DNA of 64,000 bases from Pseudomonas mediterranea CFBP 5447. GTDB taxonomy: Bacteria > Pseudomonadota > Gammaproteobacteria > Pseudomonadales > Pseudomonadaceae. The notes under the pieces are model-generated. The model was not told where the DNA came from and did no database searches. It was given only the letters and a program-made list of their open reading frames with translations. The position numbers and the translations under genes are program-made. The stretch lies in NCBI RefSeq assembly GCF_000774145.1, contig NZ_KN322987.1, forward strand, positions 1,360,871-1,424,870, given 5' to 3'. Positions 23,832 through 31,754 of the stretch are shown here, piece by piece; position 1 is the stretch's first letter; every line of letters starts with the position of its first letter.

Positions 23832-25076
23832 TTACGAATACCGCAACGCCTGCGCCGGCTCGATCTTCGCCGCGCGCCACGCCGGGTAGACGGTGGCCAG
23901 GAAGCTCAGGATGAAGCCAGCGGCGCAGATCAGCACCACGTCGCCGCGCTGAAGCTCCGACGGCAGGTTGCTGACGAAGTACACGTCGGAACTGAAGATG
24001 TGCTGGCCGGTGACCCGCTCCAGCCACCCCACCAGCTCACTGACGTTCAGTGCCGCAATCACCCCCAGCACCCCGCCGATCACCGTGCCGACGATACCGA
24101 TCACCGTGCCCTGGACCATGAAGATCGCCATGATCTGCCGCGGCGTGGCGCCGATGGTGCGCAGGATCGCAATGTCCGCACCCTTGTCGTTCACCACCAT
24201 GATCAGCGTGGCGATGATGTTGAACGCCGCCACTGCGACGATCATCAGCAACAGCAGGCCGATCATGGTCTTTTCCATTTTCATGGCACTGAACAGACTG
24301 CCCTGGGTGTGGGTCCAGTCGTCGGCCTTGTAGTCCGCGCCCAGACCGGTGGCGATATCACCGGACACCTTCGGTGCCGCGTACAGGTCCTTCACCGCCA
24401 GGCGCACGCTCTGCACCTGGTTAGGCTGCCAGTGCTGCATCTGCGCGGCGTCGGCCAGATGGATCAGGGCCATGGAGCCATCCAGCTCGGCGCCGACCTT
24501 GAACACACCGACCACATTCAGCCGCTGCATCCGCGGCGTGATACCGCCCGGCGCGGAGCTGACTTCCGGCACGATCAGGGTCAGCTTGTCGCCGACGTTC
24601 AGGCGGAAGCGCCGGGCGGTGATTTCACCGATCACCACGCCAAACTCACCCGGCTTCAAGGCATCGAGACGGCCCTGGACGATATGCTGGGCGACGATGG
24701 ACACCTTGCCTTCCTGGGCCGGATCGACACCGCTGATCTGGATCGGCTGCATCGAGCCTTTATAGCTCAGCATGCCTTCCATCTCGGTGAACGGCACGGC
24801 GGCGGTCACTTCGGGATTTTTCAGCGCGGCGGCGGCCACTGGCTGCCAATCGTCGATCGGATTGACCCCGACGATGGTGGCATGGGGCACCATGCCGAGG
24901 ATGCGCGAGCTCATTTCGCGCTGGAAGCCGTTCATCACCGACAGCACCACGATCATCGCCAGCACACCCAGGGCGAGGCCGATCATCGAGGTCATGGAGA
25001 TGAACGAAACAAAGCGATTGCGGCGCTTTGCGCGGGTATAGCGCGTGCCGATGAAGATCGATAACGGTCTGAACAT
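23832..25076 (-). CDS. lolE: Lipoprotein-releasing ABC system permease LolE
   Basis: A 414-residue MacB/FtsX-type inner-membrane permease. TM1 is at ~residues 22-50 (FVSFISMTSMIGLALGVLAMIVVLSVMNGF), a large periplasmic domain at ~50-265, and three C-terminal TM segments (KTMIGLLLLMIVAVAAFNII and others). With LolC and LolD it extracts mature lipoproteins from the inner membrane and passes them to LolA. It is clearly paralogous to lolC in this operon. It is third in the operon; a 63-bp gap with a terminator-like hairpin separates it from lolD. Confidence 0.93.
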   Translation of the reverse strand: MFRPLSIFIGTRYTRAKRRNRFVSFISMTSMIGLALGVLAMIVVLSVMNGFQREMSSRILGMVPHATIVGVNPIDDWQPVAAAALKNPEVTAAVPFTEMEGMLSYKGSMQPIQISGVDPAQEGKVSIVAQHIVQGRLDALKPGEFGVVIGEITARRFRLNVGDKLTLIVPEVSSAPGGITPRMQRLNVVGVFKVGAELDGSMALIHLADAAQMQHWQPNQVQSVRLAVKDLYAAPKVSGDIATGLGADYKADDWTHTQGSLFSAMKMEKTMIGLLLLMIVAVAAFNIIATLIMVVNDKGADIAILRTIGATPRQIMAIFMVQGTVIGIVGTVIGGVLGVIAALNVSELVGWLERVTGQHIFSSDVYFVSNLPSELQRGDVVLICAAGFILSFLATVYPAWRAAKIEPAQALRYS

Positions 25077-25090
25077 TCGCGGAGCACCGT

Positions 25091-25130
25091 AGAAAAATTA
25101 AAGACCCGGCGCGTATCAAAAGCGCCGGGT
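25091..25130 (-). terminator. Terminator-like hairpin between lolD and lolE
   Basis: Arms ACCCGGCGC/GCGCCGGGT with a 9-nt loop. On the minus strand the tail reads CTTTAATTTTTC. It lies wholly in the lolD-lolE gap, so it would act as an internal attenuator or a 3'-end protecting structure. Confidence 0.6.
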
Positions 25131-25139
25131 TGCGGGCGG

Positions 25140-25838
25140 TCAGATGGGCGTCAGGCAACCTTCCTGCAAATGCAGGACGCGGTCCATCTGCCGGGCCAGG
25201 TTCATGTCGTGGGTCACCACCAGGAACGCGGTGCGCATCGAGGTGCTGAGCTCGAGCATCAGGTCCTGGATGCCCTGGGCGGTGTGGGAGTCGAGGTTGC
25301 CGGTCGGCTCGTCGAGCATCACCAGGCCAGGCTTGTTGACCAGGGCCCGGGCGATCGCCACCCGCTGGCGCTCGCCACCGGACAATTCCGCCGGCTTGTG
25401 CTCCAGGCGATGACCCAGCCCTACCCGCTCCAGCAACGCGGTAGCGCGCTGGCGGGCCTCTGGAATCGCGGTGCGGCCGATCAACAGCGGCATGCAGACG
25501 TTTTCCAGGGCGGTGAACTCGGGCAGCAAATGGTGGAACTGGTAGACGAAGCCCAGGGAGCGGTTGCGCAACAGGCCACGGCCCTTCTCGTTCAGCGCCG
25601 AGAGTTCTTCCCCCGCCAGCCAGACACTGCCGGCGGTCGGCGTATCGAGGCCGCCCAGCAGGTTGAGCAAGGTACTTTTGCCAGAACCGGAGGTACCGAC
25701 AATCGCCACCCGCTCACCCGGATGCAGCTCCAGTTGCAGGCCCGACAACACCACCACCGACTCCGGGCCTTCCTCGTAGGATTTGCCCAGGTTGCGGCAG
25801 CTCAAGATCGCTTTTTCACTCATGCCCGACTCACTCAT
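25140..25838 (-). CDS. lolD: Lipoprotein-releasing ABC system ATPase LolD
   Basis: A 232-residue ABC ATPase. Walker A is GTSGSGKST, the signature LSGGERQRVAIARAL, Walker B LVMLDEPTGNLD, and the H-loop VVTHD. The Q-loop region reads YQFHHLLPEFTALENV, typical of LolD/MacB ATPases. It powers LolCE. The ATG at 25838 overlaps lolC by 8 bp and has GGAGG 9 nt upstream; a later ATG at 25823 would give a 227-residue protein with a weaker site. Confidence 0.93.
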   Translation of the reverse strand: MSESGMSEKAILSCRNLGKSYEEGPESVVVLSGLQLELHPGERVAIVGTSGSGKSTLLNLLGGLDTPTAGSVWLAGEELSALNEKGRGLLRNRSLGFVYQFHHLLPEFTALENVCMPLLIGRTAIPEARQRATALLERVGLGHRLEHKPAELSGGERQRVAIARALVNKPGLVMLDEPTGNLDSHTAQGIQDLMLELSTSMRTAFLVVTHDMNLARQMDRVLHLQEGCLTPI

Positions 25839-27081
25839 AACGTAACGCCTCCGCAGGCTGGGTGCGCGCGGCACGCCAGGCTGGATACAGGGTGGCGAGG
25901 AAACTCAGGATCAACGCGGCGCCGCAGACCATCAACACATCGTCGGCCTGCAGTTGCGATGGCAGGTAGTCGATGAAATACACGTCGGCGTTGAGAAACT
26001 TGTGCCCGATCAGGCCTTCCAGGGCGGCAATCGCGGCGCTGACGTTCAGCGCGGCGAACATCCCGACCAGGGCGCCGACCAGCGTACCGATCACGCCGAT
26101 AACGGTACCCTGGACCATGAAGATGCGCATGATCTGTCCCGGCGTGGCGCCCAGGGTTCGCAGGATGGCGATATCACCCTTCTTGTCATTCACCACCATC
26201 ACCAGCGTGGAAATGATGTTGAACGCGGCGACGGCGACGATCAGCAGCAACAGCAGGCCGATCATGGCTTTTTCCATGCGGATCGCCTGGTACAGGTTGC
26301 CGTGGGTGCGGGTCCAGTCCCGGGCGTAGTAACGGTCTTCACCGAGCTGCTGGGCGATGGCCCACGCCGCACGCGGCGCCTGGAACAGGTCGTCGAACTT
26401 CAGCCGCAACCCCTGGACCTGATCCGGCTTCCAGCGATGCAGGCGCGCCAGGTCCTGGAGGTTGGTAACGCCCAGGTAGCCGTCCAGCTCCCCGGCGCCG
26501 ACATGGAAGATACCGACCACGGTGAAGCGCTTCATGCGCGGGAACACGCCGCCCGGGGTCACGGTGACTTCCGGCGCGACGAAGGTCAGCTTGTCGCCAA
26601 TGGCCACGCCCAGCTTGGTCGCGGCCTTGTCGCCGATCACGATGCCGAAACTGCCCGGCGCCAGGTCGTCGAGCCGGCCCTGCTGCATGAAGTTGTCGAT
26701 GATCGACACCTGCCGCTCGAGCCCGGGGTCGATGCCGTTGAGCAGGACCTTGGACACCTTGCCGTCGTTGGTCAGCAATCCCTGCATCTGGGTGAACGGC
26801 GCGACGGCCAGCACCTGCGGGTTCTGCTTGACCTTGGCGGCCAGGCTCGGCCAGTCGCTGATGGCTTCGCCGGATTCGACGGTGGCGTGGGGCACCATGC
26901 CCAGCACGCGGGTGCGCATTTCATGGTCGAAGCCGTTCATCACCGACAACACGACGATCATCACGACCACGCCAAGGGCCAGCCCGATGATGGATGTCAG
27001 GGAAATGAACGATACGAAATGATTGCGACGTTTTGCACGGGTATAACGCGTGCCGATGAATACGAAGAGAGGTCTGAACAT
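25831..27081 (-). CDS. lolC: Lipoprotein-releasing ABC system permease LolC
   Basis: A 416-residue permease with the same layout as LolE: TM1 near residues 22-50, a periplasmic domain, then three TMs from ~residue 270. In the family the LolC periplasmic hook recruits LolA while LolE binds the lipoprotein. The start at 27081 (FRPLFVFIGTRYTRAKRRNHF) parallels the LolE N-terminus, which supports it over the upstream codon. It is the first gene of lolCDE and diverges from the PilZ gene across 94 bp. Confidence 0.93.
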   Translation of the reverse strand: MFRPLFVFIGTRYTRAKRRNHFVSFISLTSIIGLALGVVVMIVVLSVMNGFDHEMRTRVLGMVPHATVESGEAISDWPSLAAKVKQNPQVLAVAPFTQMQGLLTNDGKVSKVLLNGIDPGLERQVSIIDNFMQQGRLDDLAPGSFGIVIGDKAATKLGVAIGDKLTFVAPEVTVTPGGVFPRMKRFTVVGIFHVGAGELDGYLGVTNLQDLARLHRWKPDQVQGLRLKFDDLFQAPRAAWAIAQQLGEDRYYARDWTRTHGNLYQAIRMEKAMIGLLLLLIVAVAAFNIISTLVMVVNDKKGDIAILRTLGATPGQIMRIFMVQGTVIGVIGTLVGALVGMFAALNVSAAIAALEGLIGHKFLNADVYFIDYLPSQLQADDVLMVCGAALILSFLATLYPAWRAARTQPAEALRYE

Positions 27082-27175
27082 GTCGGGGCTTGTTCGGAGG
27101 GAAAAGGAACGTCCTTGTGGCGGGGGTCTCAAACCAGCTTTACACTCAGACCACCGCCGCTACCATGGGTTCGCC

Positions 27176-27772
27176 ATGTCGACATTAGATGAAGAAGATC
27201 GCCGCGAATACTACCGTATCGAGGACACGATCGCACTGGAAATTCGGCCCCTCTCCATTCCTGAAGCTGCTGACCAGGAAGTGTTGCAGGATCCTTCTCC
27301 ATTGTTCAATCTGCTCAGCGAGCTGCACCTGAGCGAGTTCGAGTCACAGCACCTGCTGCGCCAGATCAGCGAGCGCGAACGCAGCATCGCGGCCTATCTC
27401 AAGGTGATGAACAAACGTATCGACCTGCTCAGCCAGGTCATTGCCCTGACCGTGCTCGGCGAAATCGGCGAGCCGCAACCGGTGATCATTTCCGAAGGCG
27501 GCATCGACTTCCAGTACCCCACCCTCATTGCCATCGGCGCGCACCTGTCGATCAAGCTGGTGCTCATGCCCCAGGCTCTGGGGCTGTTGCTGCGGGCACG
27601 GGTCACCCATTGCGACCGCAAGGGCGACGGCTACGACGTGGGCACCGAGTTCGAACGCCCGACCGACGCCCAGCGCCAGTTGCTGGCCCGCTACATCCTG
27701 CAGAAACAGGCGCAAGAACGTCGCCTGGCGCGGGAACAGAACGAATCAGGTATCAATAAGGAAGAACCGTGA
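27176..27772 (+). CDS. PilZ-domain protein
   Basis: A 198-residue cytoplasmic protein. An N-terminal RxxxR-type motif (DRREYYRIED, residues ~9-18), a helical segment (~30-95), and a C-terminal beta-barrel-like PilZ half carry ISEGGIDFQ, where the second c-di-GMP motif (D/N)xSxxG has its first acidic residue replaced. Ligand binding may therefore be altered or lost. The family couples c-di-GMP to motility or exopolysaccharide; the target is unknown. It is translationally coupled to the phosphodiesterase gene by a GTGA overlap. Confidence 0.8.
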   Translation: MSTLDEEDRREYYRIEDTIALEIRPLSIPEAADQEVLQDPSPLFNLLSELHLSEFESQHLLRQISERERSIAAYLKVMNKRIDLLSQVIALTVLGEIGEPQPVIISEGGIDFQYPTLIAIGAHLSIKLVLMPQALGLLLRARVTHCDRKGDGYDVGTEFERPTDAQRQLLARYILQKQAQERRLAREQNESGINKEEP

Positions 27773-28491
27773 CCCTCATTTATGGCCACCGCGGCGCCAA
27801 GGGCGAAGCACCGGAAAACACCCTGACCGGTTTTCAGGAATGTCTCAAGCACGGTGTGCGCCGTTGCGAACTGGACCTGCACCTGTCCATGGACGGCGAG
27901 TTGATGGTGATCCACGACCCGACCCTCAAGCGCACGACCGACCGCCGGGGCAAGGTGGTGGAGCACTCCGCCGCCGAACTGGTGACCTACGATGCGCGCA
28001 AGGGGGGCCCGGGCTGGATCACGCCATGCCCGATCCCACGCCTGGAAGAGCTGTTCGAAAAGTGTGATTTCGAGCATTGGCAACTGGAGGTCAAGAGCGC
28101 TTCACGCACCCGGGCGGCAGCCACGGTGCTGGGGATCCGCGAGATGGCCCAGCGCTTCGGCCTGCTGGACAAAGTCACCATCACCTCCAGTTCCCGGGAA
28201 GTCCTCAAGGCCGCGCTGGAATTGACTCCGGACATCTCCCGCGGACTGGTAGCCGAGTACGCCTGGCTCGACCCGCTGAAGGTCGCCCAGAGTTACGGTT
28301 GTGAGATTCTGGCGTTGAACTGGACCTTGTGCACGCCCGAGCGCCTGATCAAGGCGCAGCGCCAGGGGCTGCATGTGTCGGTGTGGACAGTCAACGAGCC
28401 CGCGCTGATGCGCAGGCTCGCCGACTTTGGCGCTGACAGCCTGATTACAGACTTTCCCGGTTTGGCCACCGCCACCCTCGAGAGTTGCTGA
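27769..28491 (+). CDS. Glycerophosphodiester phosphodiesterase (cytosolic, UgpQ-like)
   Basis: A 240-residue TIM-barrel enzyme hydrolysing glycerophosphodiesters to glycerol-3-phosphate and an alcohol. The active-site signature HRGAKGEAPENT is at residues 6-17, the metal-binding ELDLHLSMDGELMVIHDPTLKRTT follows, and the C-terminal VWTVNE and DSLITDFP close the barrel. No signal peptide is present, so it is cytoplasmic. The GTG start overlaps the PilZ stop by 4 bp. It converges on sthA; a CCGGCCGG-rich hairpin in the 42-bp gap may end both transcripts. Confidence 0.92.
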   Translation: MTLIYGHRGAKGEAPENTLTGFQECLKHGVRRCELDLHLSMDGELMVIHDPTLKRTTDRRGKVVEHSAAELVTYDARKGGPGWITPCPIPRLEELFEKCDFEHWQLEVKSASRTRAAATVLGIREMAQRFGLLDKVTITSSSREVLKAALELTPDISRGLVAEYAWLDPLKVAQSYGCEILALNWTLCTPERLIKAQRQGLHVSVWTVNEPALMRRLADFGADSLITDFPGLATATLESC

Positions 28492-28533
28492 AATCGGTCT
28501 CCCCGGCCGGCTCAGGCCACCGGCCGGAGCCGC

Positions 28534-29928
28534 TCAAAAAAGCCGGTTGAGCCCGTCATAGGCCGCTACCCGATAGGCTTCGGCCATGGTCGGGTAGTTG
28601 AACGTGGTGTTGACGAAGTACTTCAGCGTGTTCAGCTCGCCAGGCTGGTTCATGATCGCCTGGCCGATGTGGACGATCTCCGAAGCCTGGTAGCCGAAGC
28701 AGTGCACGCCGAGCACTTCCAGCGTCTCGCGGTGGAACAGGATCTTCAACATGCCTTGCGGCTCGCCGGCGATCTGCGCCCGCGCCATGCTCTTGAAGAA
28801 GGCTTTGCCCACTTCATAAGGCACCTTGGCCTGGGTCAGTTCCTGCTCGTTCTTGCCGATCGAGCTGATTTCCGGAATGGTGTAGATACCGGTTGGCACG
28901 TCGTTGACGAAGCGCCAGCTGCCGTTGTCGACGATGCTGCCGGCGGCCGAACGACCCTGGTCGTGGGCGGCACTGGCCAGGCTCGGCCAGCCGATCACGT
29001 CACCGGCGCCGTAGATGTTCGGCACGCAGGTGCGGTAGTTCTCGTCGACCTCGATCTGGCCGCGGCTGTTGACCTTCACACCGATATTTTCCAGGCCCAG
29101 GGCATCGGTATTGCCGGTGCGACCGTTGCACCAGAGCAGGGCGTCGGCCTTGATCTTCTTGCCGGACTTGAGGTGCAGGATCACGCCGTTATCCACGCCT
29201 TCGACGCGGTCGTAATCCTCGTTGTGGCGCACGGTGATGTTGTTGTTGCTGAAGTGATAGCTCAGGGCCTGGGAGATTTCCGAGTCCAGGAAGCTCAGCA
29301 ACTGGCCACGGTTGTCCACCAGTTCCACCAGCACACCCAGGCCGCTGAAGATCGAGGCGTATTCGCAACCGATCACCCCGGCGCCGTAGACGATGAGCTT
29401 GCGTGGGGTGTGTCCCAGGCTGAGGATGGTGTCGCTATCGTAGATACGCGCGTGGTTGAAATCGATGTCGGCGGGACGATAAGGGCGCGAACCGGTGGCG
29501 ATGATGATGTGCTTGGCCACCAGCTTCTCGACCACGCCATTGCCACAGACCACTTCGACGGTTTGCTCGTCGGCAAAGCTGCCGGTGCCGAAGAATACGT
29601 CGACACGGTTGCGCGCGTAGTAGCCGGTGCGCGAGGCCACCTGCTTGGAGATCACCTTCTCGGCGCTCTTGAGCACGTCGGGGAAGGAAAACCAGCGCGG
29701 CTCGCCGATGGCCCGGAACATCGGGTTGGTGTTGAACTGCATGATCTGCCGGACCGAGTGACGCAAGGCCTTGGACGGGATGGTACCCAAGTGGGTGCAG
29801 TTGCCGCCGACCTGGCGACGACTGTCGACCATCGCCACCTTGCGTCCTGCCTTGGCGGCGTTCATTGCCGCGCCTTCTCCCGCCGGGCCGGAACCCAGTA
29901 CCACCACGTCGTAGTTGTAGACAGCCAT
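28534..29928 (-). CDS. sthA: Soluble pyridine nucleotide transhydrogenase
   Basis: A 464-residue flavoprotein that moves hydride between NADPH and NAD+. FAD motif LGSGPAGEGAA is at residues 11-21, the NAD(P) motif VYGAGVIGCEYASIFSGLG is mid-protein, and the C-terminal dimerisation domain ends HIGQAIMNQ...FNYPTMAEAYRVAA. Where disulphide reductases have a CxxxxC pair, this protein has GGNCTHLGTIPSKALRH, with the second cysteine replaced by Thr; that is the usual SthA signature. The gene is monocistronic. Confidence 0.95.
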   Translation of the reverse strand: MAVYNYDVVVLGSGPAGEGAAMNAAKAGRKVAMVDSRRQVGGNCTHLGTIPSKALRHSVRQIMQFNTNPMFRAIGEPRWFSFPDVLKSAEKVISKQVASRTGYYARNRVDVFFGTGSFADEQTVEVVCGNGVVEKLVAKHIIIATGSRPYRPADIDFNHARIYDSDTILSLGHTPRKLIVYGAGVIGCEYASIFSGLGVLVELVDNRGQLLSFLDSEISQALSYHFSNNNITVRHNEDYDRVEGVDNGVILHLKSGKKIKADALLWCNGRTGNTDALGLENIGVKVNSRGQIEVDENYRTCVPNIYGAGDVIGWPSLASAAHDQGRSAAGSIVDNGSWRFVNDVPTGIYTIPEISSIGKNEQELTQAKVPYEVGKAFFKSMARAQIAGEPQGMLKILFHRETLEVLGVHCFGYQASEIVHIGQAIMNQPGELNTLKYFVNTTFNYPTMAEAYRVAAYDGLNRLF

Positions 29929-30089
29929 GCGTACTCCTCAGAACAGGCCGTGGCACCCGATACGGCACCGACGGCTAAATCACGCCGATTGCGGCATGAA
30001 GGAACAATTTTGGGCCGGTTCAGGCACCCGACCGTCGTCTATAGATACGTCAAGCCGCGCACATTACCCCTTGGTCGCCTCAGAGGCTA

Positions 30090-30353
30090 GGGGGCGTTCT
30101 CAATTAGTTTCCCCACCGCGTTGTGCCTTAAAGCGGGCCAGGCAAGGCGCAGGCCGCCGGGAATGGTATTCCCTTTCCAAGGCCTGCAACGCAGTCTGGC
30201 CCGCTTTAAGGCGCAACCCGGAGGGCCGGGTCTGCTGTTGTGCAGGACTGCGTTGCTCGAAGCTTATTTGGAACGACCAAACCGCGCTTCTCGCGCCTTG
30301 CCCTGCACAACAGCAGACCCGGCGCGGTGGGGAAACTAATTGAGAACGCCCCC
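30090..30353. mobile_element. 264-bp MITE-like element with 31-bp perfect terminal inverted repeats
   Basis: The ends are perfect 31-bp inverted repeats (left 30090-30120, beginning GGGGGCGTTCTCAATTAG; right 30323-30353). Inside are two large hairpins. The first has 21-bp arms at 30121-30141 and 30196-30216 (20/21 paired) with further nested stems GCAGGCC/GGCCTGC and GGGAAT/ATTCCC. The second has perfect 22-bp arms at 30225-30246 and 30302-30323. The whole could fold as a three-way cruciform. No coding capacity and no clear target duplication are seen. A non-autonomous transposable element is the best reading; a structured RNA is an alternative. Confidence 0.65.
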
Positions 30354-30432
30354 TTTGCCTGCGCTATTTCGCCACACCTACCCTTTCACCAAGCTGTCAT
30401 CCTCGCAGTTCATCAAGGCTTGCGTGGATCAA

Positions 30433-30523
30433 TGTGGCGAGGGAGCTTGCTCCCGCTTGAGCGCGAAGCGCTCACAAAAGGGGGCTGCTGCGCAGCCCAG
30501 CGGGAGCAAGCTCCCTCGCCACA
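30433..30523. repeat. Long palindromic repeat (type B)
   Basis: Arms TGTGGCGAGGGAGCTTGC and GCAAGCTCCCTCGCCACA at the ends, with an inner hairpin GAGCGC/GCGCTC. It is nearly the same architecture as the copy at 54867-54960. Confidence 0.85.
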
Positions 30524-30551
30524 GGACATCTACACTCAGCATCTGCTGTGA

Positions 30552-31568
30552 TCATTGGTTTTTCCCACTGCTGATCCGTTCAAACGTATCGTTGGTACGG
30601 CTGACAAAACGATCTTTGTCCCGCAGCACGAAAAATACCCCAATGTCATGTTTCTGGGCATAGTCCCAGCCCCGTTCGGGCCCAAGAATCAGCAACAGCG
30701 TCGACAGTCCATCGGCCATCAACGCTGAAGGATGAATGACTGTGACGGACGCCAGCTTGTGTCGGATCGGTGCACCGGTGCTTGCGTCAAGAGTGTGGGA
30801 GTAACGCGTGCCATCCTGCTCGAAATATCGGCGGTAGTCGCCGGAAGTTGAAACGCCGTAGCCATTGACCTCGATGACCCGCTCGGCCATCTGCTGGTCA
30901 TCCCGGGGCGCCTCCAGGGCGACGCGCCACGCCGAACCGTCAGGTTTGCGCCCGAGCGCCTTGAGTTCACCGGTGGCTTCGGCCAGGTAACTGTCGATGC
31001 CCAGGGCCTGGAGCCTCGCGGCGATCCGGTCGACGGCATAACCGGCGGCAATGCTGTTGAAATCGACTTCCACCGGGGCATCCTTGCACAGCCGGTCGCC
31101 CTCGATACGCAAGTGAGCATGGCCGACGCGCTGGCGCACCTGGGCCAGGGCCTCGGCACTCGGCACCTTCTCTTCCCGGGACTGGGGACCGAAGCCCCAC
31201 AGGTTCAACAGCGGTTCCACCGTCAGATCAAAAGCGCCATCGCTTTGCGAGGACAACTGCTCGCCCACGCCAATCAACTCCAGCACCGGGGCTGGCATGA
31301 CCTGGCAGCTGTTGGCCGGCAGCGCATTGAAACGCTCGATGTCCGAGTCGCTGCGGTAGGTGGAAAACTGCCGATCCACATCGGCAAGGATCTGCTCCAC
31401 CTCGGCCTGCACCGCTTTCGGGCCAGGCATGAGGGAATGCCTGACGTACTGGATGGAATAGTGACTGCCCATGGTCGGGCCGTCGAAACGCTCCAGGGTG
31501 TCGCCATTGCCACAGCCGGCCAGAATGCTCGCAAGGACCACAAGGGCCCCCCACCGTCCAGTTAACAA
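30552..31568 (-). CDS. apbE: FAD:protein FMN transferase (ApbE lipoprotein)
   Basis: A 338-residue periplasmic lipoprotein that attaches FMN covalently to Thr/Ser of client proteins such as NqrB/NqrC and RnfG. The lipobox is LASILAGC (Cys19 from the chosen start). Family motifs are DGPTMGSHYSIQYV, FSTYRSDSDIERFN, DFNSIAAGYAVDRIA, the YSHTLDASTGAPIRHKLASVTV metal site and ALMADGLSTLLLILG. The TTG at 31568 is preferred because GGGGAG lies 8 nt upstream and a typical lipoprotein signal results; ATG 31601 is an alternative giving an 11-residue extension. P. aeruginosa has the nqr operon beside sthA; it is not within this window. Confidence 0.9.
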   Translation of the reverse strand: MLTGRWGALVVLASILAGCGNGDTLERFDGPTMGSHYSIQYVRHSLMPGPKAVQAEVEQILADVDRQFSTYRSDSDIERFNALPANSCQVMPAPVLELIGVGEQLSSQSDGAFDLTVEPLLNLWGFGPQSREEKVPSAEALAQVRQRVGHAHLRIEGDRLCKDAPVEVDFNSIAAGYAVDRIAARLQALGIDSYLAEATGELKALGRKPDGSAWRVALEAPRDDQQMAERVIEVNGYGVSTSGDYRRYFEQDGTRYSHTLDASTGAPIRHKLASVTVIHPSALMADGLSTLLLILGPERGWDYAQKHDIGVFFVLRDKDRFVSRTNDTFERISSGKNQ

Positions 31569-31686
31569 ATCTTCATCTCCCCTCAAAACCGCGACGGCCA
31601 TTATGGACACAGCCCACCCCCTGTCCCTCGCTCGGACGAGCGCTACCGCCACATAGAGCCAGCATCAATGTATCCGACACACCCCC

Positions 31687-31710
31687 ATCGCGAGCAGGCT
31701 CGCTCCCACA
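31687..31710. repeat. Single REP sequence
   Basis: One REP copy (ATCGCGAGCAGGCTCGCTCC core) 45 bp upstream of the MFS gene start, therefore within its promoter or leader. It has no inverted partner nearby. Confidence 0.8.
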
Positions 31711-31754
31711 GGTACTGCGTTTCCAACAAGATTTACCAAAGTGAGTACCTAAAA

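Larger units (their letters stand above)
29929..30551. other. Gene-free region holding two repeat elements
   Basis: About 620 bp without a credible gene. It contains the 264-bp inverted-repeat element (30090-30353) and a type-B repeat (30433-30523). The sthA promoter should be in the left ~100 bp. Open frames in this stretch are products of the palindromes. Confidence 0.7.

Noticed and set aside
29927..30663. Several open frames across the 264-bp element and type-B repeat
   Set aside because: Their sequences come from palindromic DNA and change frame with each copy; no family resemblance.
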